Positions 7,277 through 11,396 of a DNA stretch of 11,396 nucleotides are shown piece after piece (positions within the stretch are counted from its first letter, which is position 1; the number at the start of each line of letters is the position of its first letter). Made by a program: the position numbers and the translations under genes. Below the pieces are notes generated by a model. It did not search any database and was not told the origin of the DNA. It was given only the letters and a program-made list of their open reading frames with translations. Origin of the DNA: a bacterium (GTDB lineage Bacteria; Gemmatimonadota; Gemmatimonadetes; Gemmatimonadales; Gemmatimonadaceae); the NCBI GenBank assembly GCA_021802745.1, contig JAJZRK010000107.1, positions 1 through 11,396 of the forward strand, written 5' to 3'.

Positions 7277-8202
7277 CGGTCGCGTTCATCTCGCATTCGG
7301 ACTGCGGCCGCCACGACACGGGGTGGAGCCACCCCGAGCACGTCGGGCGGATCCGCGCGGTCACGCGTGCCCTGCGCAACGATTGGGAGTTGATGCTGCG
7401 CATCGACCACCGGGAGGGGCGCCACGCGACCGCGGACGACCTGGCGCTGGCGCACGACCCGGCGTACATCGCGTCGGTGCGCGACGCGGCCGCGCAGGGC
7501 GGCGCGCGCTTCGATGCCGACACCGTGGCGAGCGAAGGGTCGTGGGACGCCGCCACGGCGGGGGCGGGGTGCGTGCTCGACGGCATCGACCTGACGGTTG
7601 CCGACGGAACGCGCGCCTTCTGTGCCGTGCGACCACCGGGGCATCACGCCCTGCGCGCGCACGCGATGGGCTTCTGCCTCTTCGGCAATGTGGCGGTCGG
7701 CGCGCATTACGCACGCGCTCAGCACGGGCTGAGACGCATTCTCATCGTGGATTGGGACGTGCACCACGGCAACGGCACGCAGGCGCTGGTGCAGGAGTGC
7801 GAGGACATCCGCTTCGTCTCGATGCACCAGTGGCCGTGGTATCCGGGCACCGGCGCCGCGGACGATCGCGGGCCCAGGGAGACGGTCTGGAACGTTCCGC
7901 TGCCGGGTGGCCTGCCGGCGGCGCGCTATGTGAAGGCTTTCCTCGAAGCGGTTGACGCCGCGACGGCCGGCTGGACGCCGGAGCTGGTGCTCATCTCGGC
8001 GGGGTTCGACTCGCTCAACGGAGACCCACTCGGCGGCTTCACGCTCGAGATGGACGACGTGGCCACGCTGACCCGCGAGATGGTCGCCAGAGCCGTGACG
8101 TGGTGTAATGGACACGTGGTGAGCGCCCTCGAAGGTGGGTACAACCCCGATCGCGTGGGCGAAGCATCGGCGGTGCACATGCGCGCGCTCGAGGGTGAAT
8201 AG
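7273..8202 (+). CDS. Histone deacetylase family protein (class II-like, zinc amidohydrolase)
   Basis: A 309-residue arginase/deacetylase-fold enzyme that hydrolyses acetyl-amide bonds. Bacterial members act on acetylpolyamines, acetyl-lysine proteins or small acetylated amines; which one cannot be told here. All catalytic elements are visible: the His dyad His124-His125 in RPPGHHA; zinc ligands Asp162 and His164 in DWDVHHGNGTQ; the third ligand Asp246 in SAGFDSLNGDPLGG; and the transition-state Tyr290 in LEGGYN. The pattern resembles class II HDACs and bacterial HDAH/APAH enzymes more than AcuC. Length is slightly short for the family but complete. Translation starts at GTG 7273, overlapping the stop of the preceding small gene by 4 nt. 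The N-terminal VAFISHSDCGRHDTGWSHPE matches the usual family start, so the GTG is credible. No signal peptide; cytoplasmic. Confidence 0.95.
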   Translation: MTVAFISHSDCGRHDTGWSHPEHVGRIRAVTRALRNDWELMLRIDHREGRHATADDLALAHDPAYIASVRDAAAQGGARFDADTVASEGSWDAATAGAGCVLDGIDLTVADGTRAFCAVRPPGHHALRAHAMGFCLFGNVAVGAHYARAQHGLRRILIVDWDVHHGNGTQALVQECEDIRFVSMHQWPWYPGTGAADDRGPRETVWNVPLPGGLPAARYVKAFLEAVDAATAGWTPELVLISAGFDSLNGDPLGGFTLEMDDVATLTREMVARAVTWCNGHVVSALEGGYNPDRVGEASAVHMRALEGE

Positions 8203-8240
8203 AAAGGAGCGCACGGCGTCGTCGCACTGACGGCCGGAGC

Positions 8241-8268
8241 TTGCTCGCCACGCCCCGCGCAATAGCTT
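8241..8268 (+). promoter_or_regulatory. Weak candidate sigma70-type promoter before corA
   Basis: TTGCTC (8241-8246) and TAGCTT (8263-8268) are separated by 16 nt, in the only moderately AT-rich part of the 97-nt gap before corA. The match to consensus is partial. The gap is too short for a typical M-box Mg riboswitch and none is visible. Confidence 0.22.
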
Positions 8269-8290
8269 TTCCCCGGCGCTCCGCGCGCGT

Positions 8291-8295
8291 GGAGG
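8291..8295 (+). promoter_or_regulatory. SD supporting the TTG start of corA
   Basis: GGAGG lies 4 nt before the TTG at 8300. With no ATG or GTG in frame close by, it supports TTG as the true start codon. Confidence 0.65.
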
Positions 8296-8299
8296 TTCC

Positions 8300-9346
8300 T
8301 TGGCCCGTCGGCAGTCCGGCACGTACCGCATCCGCAAGTCGCAGCAGATTTCGGTGGTGGAGACGGACCGGCCTCGCAGCTGGTACCGCCCGGCCGCCGG
8401 ACCTGTCTTGCGCGACGTGGAACCGCGCGACATCGAGCGCCTGCTGGCCGACCCGTCTGGCTTCCTCTGGGTGGACATCGACACCGGCAGCGCTTCGCAG
8501 GTGGCCCTGCTCGAGAAGGCGTTCCATCTCCATCCGCTCGTGGTCGAAGACCTGCTGAGTCCCAATGGGCGCGTCAAGGTGGAAGAGCACCCGGGCTATC
8601 TCTTCGTGGTGGTGCGCGCAGTGCGGTTCGTGAGCGAGACGGAGGATCCGCACGACATCGAGACGTACAACCTCTGCAGCGTCCTCGGCACCAATTATCT
8701 GCTGACCGTGCATGGCTCGCATTCGCCGGGACTGGACGACGTCTGGTCGCGGGTGCAACGGTCGCCCGACCTGCTCGACCGCGGTCCGGCGCGCACGATG
8801 CACGCGGTGCTCGATGCCACCGTGGATGCGTACTTCCCGATCGTGGACCAGCTCGACGAATTCCTCGACAGCATCGAGGAACGCGTCTTCGCCACCTTCG
8901 ACCAGTCGGCGATGCGCGACATCTTCAGCGTGAAGCGGCTGGTGCTGCAGCTGCGGCGCCACCTCGCGCCGCAACGCGAGGTCTTCGGATTTCTCACCAA
9001 CCGACCGAGCGCGCTGCTTTCGGCCGACGTGCAGGTCTATTTCCGCGACATCTACGACCACATCATCCGGCTCAACGAGTCCATTGACACCTACCGCGAC
9101 CTGGTGTCGTCGGTGATGGAGTCGTTCCTGACCCAGGTGTCGAACCGCCTCAACATCGCGACCAAGAGTCTCACCGTCGTGGCGACCCTGAGCGTGCCGT
9201 TCGTGGTGGTGAGCGGAATGTGGGGCATGAATTTCGCCGAGGTGCCGCTCGCCCACTGGCCGCACGGTTTCTGGGTGATGTTCCTCGGACAGCTCGTCCT
9301 CGGCGGACTGCTCATCCTGGCGCTCAAGCGCCGCGGCGTCCTGTAG
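8300..9346 (+). CDS. corA: CorA-family magnesium/divalent cation transporter
   Basis: A 348-residue CorA channel subunit; the family forms homopentamers in the inner membrane that import Mg2+ (sometimes Co2+, Ni2+). The N-terminal two thirds is the cytoplasmic sensor domain, including FLWVDI (55-60), HPLVVEDLL (78-86) and the long stalk helix from about 245 to 288. Two C-terminal membrane segments follow: about 289-308 (SLTVVATLSVPFVVVSGMW) and about 322-342 (HGFWVMFLGQLVLGGLLILAL). They are separated by the signature GMN at residues 309-311 and the short periplasmic loop. The usual Tyr before GMN is Trp308, a common variant. The protein ends in KRRGVL, the basic tail typical of the family. 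TTG start with a GGAGG ahead of it. The stop TAG is directly followed by the ATG of the protein kinase, so the two are coupled. Confidence 0.94.
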   Translation: MARRQSGTYRIRKSQQISVVETDRPRSWYRPAAGPVLRDVEPRDIERLLADPSGFLWVDIDTGSASQVALLEKAFHLHPLVVEDLLSPNGRVKVEEHPGYLFVVVRAVRFVSETEDPHDIETYNLCSVLGTNYLLTVHGSHSPGLDDVWSRVQRSPDLLDRGPARTMHAVLDATVDAYFPIVDQLDEFLDSIEERVFATFDQSAMRDIFSVKRLVLQLRRHLAPQREVFGFLTNRPSALLSADVQVYFRDIYDHIIRLNESIDTYRDLVSSVMESFLTQVSNRLNIATKSLTVVATLSVPFVVVSGMWGMNFAEVPLAHWPHGFWVMFLGQLVLGGLLILALKRRGVL

Positions 9347-10387
9347 ATGTTCTGCCCCGATTGCGGCACGTGGAATCGTGGCGGCGCCGCCGTCTGCCTG
9401 CGTTGCGCGGCGGCCCTTCCCGATGTGCCGTCACGCCCCGACGCGCCGGATGCGCTGATCACCGCCCTCCGACAGGCGACGGGAAACCGGTATCGCGTAT
9501 TGCGCCGCATCGGCTCCGGCGGAATGGCCGACGTGTACCTCGTGGAGCAGGAGACCCTCGGCCGTCCGCTGGTGCTCAAGGTGATGCACGCGCACTTGTC
9601 GCGCGATCCGGAGATGCGCGAGCGCTTCCGCCGCGAGGCCGAGGCCGCCGCGCGACTGGTGCACCCGCTCATCTGCGTCCCGTTCGACTACGGGGAGGTG
9701 GGCGAGATGGTCTATCTCATCATGCCGTACCTCGCAGGGGGCGGCCTGGCCGATGTGCTCGGGAAGTCGCGGACGATGCCGCCGGTGCGCGTCGCCGAGG
9801 TGGGCGTGCAGGTGGCGGCGGCGCTCGACCACGCGCACCGCCACGGCGTCGTGCATCGCGACGTGAAGCCCGACAACGTGCTGTTCGATGAGGACGGCAA
9901 CGCCTATCTCACCGATTTCGGCATCGCGACGGCGCAGTTCCACGCGCGGCTGACGGCGAGCGGCCGCGCGATGGGGACGCCGCACTACATGGCGCCGGAG
10001 CAGGCGATGGGCAAGACGCTCGACGGCCGTGCCGACTTGTACGCCGTCGGCGTGATGATGTACGAGTGCCTGGTGGGGTTCCCGCCCTTCGATGCGGCTG
10101 ACGCCTTTGCGGTTGGCTACAAGCAGGTGCACGAGGAGCCGGTGCCGGTGACGGAGGTGAACTCGGAGGTGCCGGCGCCGCTGGCGGCCATCGTGATGAA
10201 ATGCCTCGCCAAGGCGCCGGAGGCGCGCTACCAACGCGGCGCTGAGCTGGCCGCGGCGCTCGATGGCTGGCTGCACGATGCAGGGGTGAGTCGCGAGGGG
10301 TACGCCCGCACGAATGTGCCGGGGGTCGGCGCGGCCATTCCGGCGTATGTCACGCCGCACACGACGCCAGGAGCGACGGAGCGGTGA
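9347..10387 (+). CDS. Eukaryotic-like Ser/Thr protein kinase with N-terminal zinc ribbon
   Basis: A 346-residue soluble Hanks-type kinase. Residues 1-22 form a zinc-ribbon-like knuckle with Cys3, Cys6, Cys17 and Cys20. The kinase domain covers about 49-310. Glycine loop: IGSGGMADV (55-63). The ATP-binding Lys78 is in VLKVM and the alpha-C Glu is probably Glu97 in FRREAEAAARL. The catalytic loop is HRDVKPDN (170-177) with Asp172; DFG is at 190-192; the activation segment ends in GTPHYMAPEQ (210-219). All are intact, so an active kinase is expected. The last 35 residues are a Pro/Thr-rich tail. Unlike the PknB type, there is no transmembrane segment or PASTA/sensor domain, so it is cytoplasmic. 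The ATG follows the corA stop with no gap and has no clear SD of its own, so it probably depends on corA translation. It overlaps the priA start by 4 nt (GTGA). Substrates unknown. Confidence 0.95.
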   Translation: MFCPDCGTWNRGGAAVCLRCAAALPDVPSRPDAPDALITALRQATGNRYRVLRRIGSGGMADVYLVEQETLGRPLVLKVMHAHLSRDPEMRERFRREAEAAARLVHPLICVPFDYGEVGEMVYLIMPYLAGGGLADVLGKSRTMPPVRVAEVGVQVAAALDHAHRHGVVHRDVKPDNVLFDEDGNAYLTDFGIATAQFHARLTASGRAMGTPHYMAPEQAMGKTLDGRADLYAVGVMMYECLVGFPPFDAADAFAVGYKQVHEEPVPVTEVNSEVPAPLAAIVMKCLAKAPEARYQRGAELAAALDGWLHDAGVSREGYARTNVPGVGAAIPAYVTPHTTPGATER

Positions 10388-11396
10388 CCCCTCCGCGGCT
10401 GGTGAATGTTGCCCTGCCGCTCCCGCTCTTCCGCACGTTTCGCTACGTCGTGCCGGACGGGCTGCGCAACGCGGTCGTCGCGGGCTCGCGCGTGCTGGTG
10501 CCGTTCCGAAACGAGCGGCACATCGGCGTCGTGGTCAGCGAGCATCCCGAGGAGGCCGAGGGGCGTGCGATTCTCGACGCGCCCGACGAGCAACCGGCGT
10601 TCCGCGCCGACCTGCTCGCCGTCTGCACGTGGATGGCCGAGTACTACGTGTCGCCGCTTGGCATGGTGCTGCGGGCGGCGCTTCCGGCGGCGATGGGACG
10701 CGCGCGGCGCGCCGAGCCGCCGTTGCGCACGCAGCGCGTGTTGCGCGTGGCCCAGCCCCTCGATTCGCTGCTCCAGCGCGACGAGGTGTTCAGGCGCGCG
10801 CCGCAGCAGCGCGCCTTGTACGAACTGCTCGAACAACTGGGCGGGCAGTCGCCGGTGGCGCACCTCGTCGAGCGGCTTGGGTGCAGTGTCGGGGTGGTGC
10901 AGGGGCTCGTGAAGCGCGGCGTGGCGGAGGTGGTGCAGGAGCCCGTGGATCGCGACCCCTTTCTGGCGCGCGCGTCACCGCCGCGTGCGGCGGTGACGCC
11001 GACCGCCGCGCAGCGCGCGGCGGTCGCGGCGCTGTGCGCCGGCGCGCCCGGGAGCACGTTCCTCCTCCACGGCATCACCGGGAGCGGCAAGACGCTCGTC
11101 TACCTCGAGTTCCTGCGGCACGTCCTGCAGGGGCGCGCACAGAGTGCCATCGTGCTCGTTCCCGAAATTGCGCTCACGCCGCAGACCGTGGACCGCTTCC
11201 GCGCCGTCTTCGGCGACCTGGTGGCGGTGTTGCACTCCGGGCTCAGCGATGGCGAGCGCTACGATGCGTGGCGCGCTCTCCGACGCGGCGACAAGCGCAT
11301 CGCCATCGGCGCGCGGTCGGCGGTCTTTGCGCCGCTCGATCAGCTCGGGGCAGTGATCGTGGATGAGGAACACGAGGCCACGTACAAGCAGGGGGA
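10384..11396 (+). CDS. priA: Primosomal protein N' (PriA helicase), 3'-truncated by window end
   Basis: The first 337 codons of PriA, the superfamily 2 3'-5' DNA helicase that recognises stalled or repaired replication forks and reloads the replisome. Residues 1-100 are the 3'-end-binding domain (VNVALPLPLFRTFRYVVPDG, then GSRVLVPF and HIGVVV). About 110-190 contain the winged-helix part (VCTWMAEYYVSPLGMVLRAALP and the later LLEQLG segment). The helicase core follows: Walker A GITGSGKT (230-237), then VLVPEIALTPQTVDRF, then IGARSAVFAP, and the Walker B DEEH box (327-330) in IVDEEHEATYKQG. The PriA-specific zinc module and second RecA domain should lie beyond the window. Translation starts at GTG 10384, inside the last codons of the kinase gene (4-nt overlap), with the family-typical N-terminus immediately after. 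Confidence 0.95.
   Translation, partial: MTPPRLVNVALPLPLFRTFRYVVPDGLRNAVVAGSRVLVPFRNERHIGVVVSEHPEEAEGRAILDAPDEQPAFRADLLAVCTWMAEYYVSPLGMVLRAALPAAMGRARRAEPPLRTQRVLRVAQPLDSLLQRDEVFRRAPQQRALYELLEQLGGQSPVAHLVERLGCSVGVVQGLVKRGVAEVVQEPVDRDPFLARASPPRAAVTPTAAQRAAVAALCAGAPGSTFLLHGITGSGKTLVYLEFLRHVLQGRAQSAIVLVPEIALTPQTVDRFRAVFGDLVAVLHSGLSDGERYDAWRALRRGDKRIAIGARSAVFAPLDQLGAVIVDEEHEATYKQG

Noticed and set aside
8203..8299. Mg-sensing riboswitch (M-box) before corA
   Set aside because: The gap is only 97 nt and shows none of the expected conserved helices.

Overview
The window is a GC-rich bacterial chromosome segment in which every intact gene reads on the + strand. No single gene fixes the taxonomy. The gene mix (alpha2-type glycyl-tRNA synthetase, M3-like peptidase, acetoin-utilisation/HDAC-type deacetylase, zinc-ribbon Ser/Thr kinase), the very high GC3 and the use of GTG and TTG starts would suit Gemmatimonadota or a similar GC-rich phylum. 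That placement is inference.

Region 1 (1-565): a small SnoaL/DUF4440-like lipoprotein gene with a strong Shine-Dalgarno (SD) sequence, closed by a GC-rich hairpin that may be its terminator.

Region 2 (506-1773): about 1.27 kb with no intact gene. The - strand carries a badly decayed IS91-family transposase (about 1045-1605) with three in-frame amber codons, several frame changes and large internal deletions. A 45-codon stretch (820-954, - strand) resembles the C-terminal tail of a family-2 glycosyltransferase.

Region 3 (1774-8202): a closely packed + strand run: glycyl-tRNA synthetase, M3-like zinc metallopeptidase, D-amino-acid aminotransferase, a GAF/histidine-kinase-like protein lacking the phosphoacceptor histidine, an unrecognised 93-residue protein, and a histone-deacetylase-family amidohydrolase overlapping it by 4 nt.

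Region 4 (8203-11396): after a 97-nt gap, a second tight run: CorA-type divalent cation channel (TTG start), a zinc-ribbon Ser/Thr protein kinase whose ATG directly follows the corA stop, and primosomal helicase PriA, whose GTG start overlaps the kinase stop and which runs off the window end.

Most of the genes are housekeeping (translation, peptide turnover, D-amino acid and cell-wall metabolism, Mg homeostasis, replication restart) mixed with signalling proteins. No CRISPR array, tRNA, rRNA, phage gene or recognisable defence system is visible. The points most worth a second look are the degenerate sensor kinase, the dead IS91 element, the small gene coupled to the deacetylase, and the corA-kinase-priA coupling.
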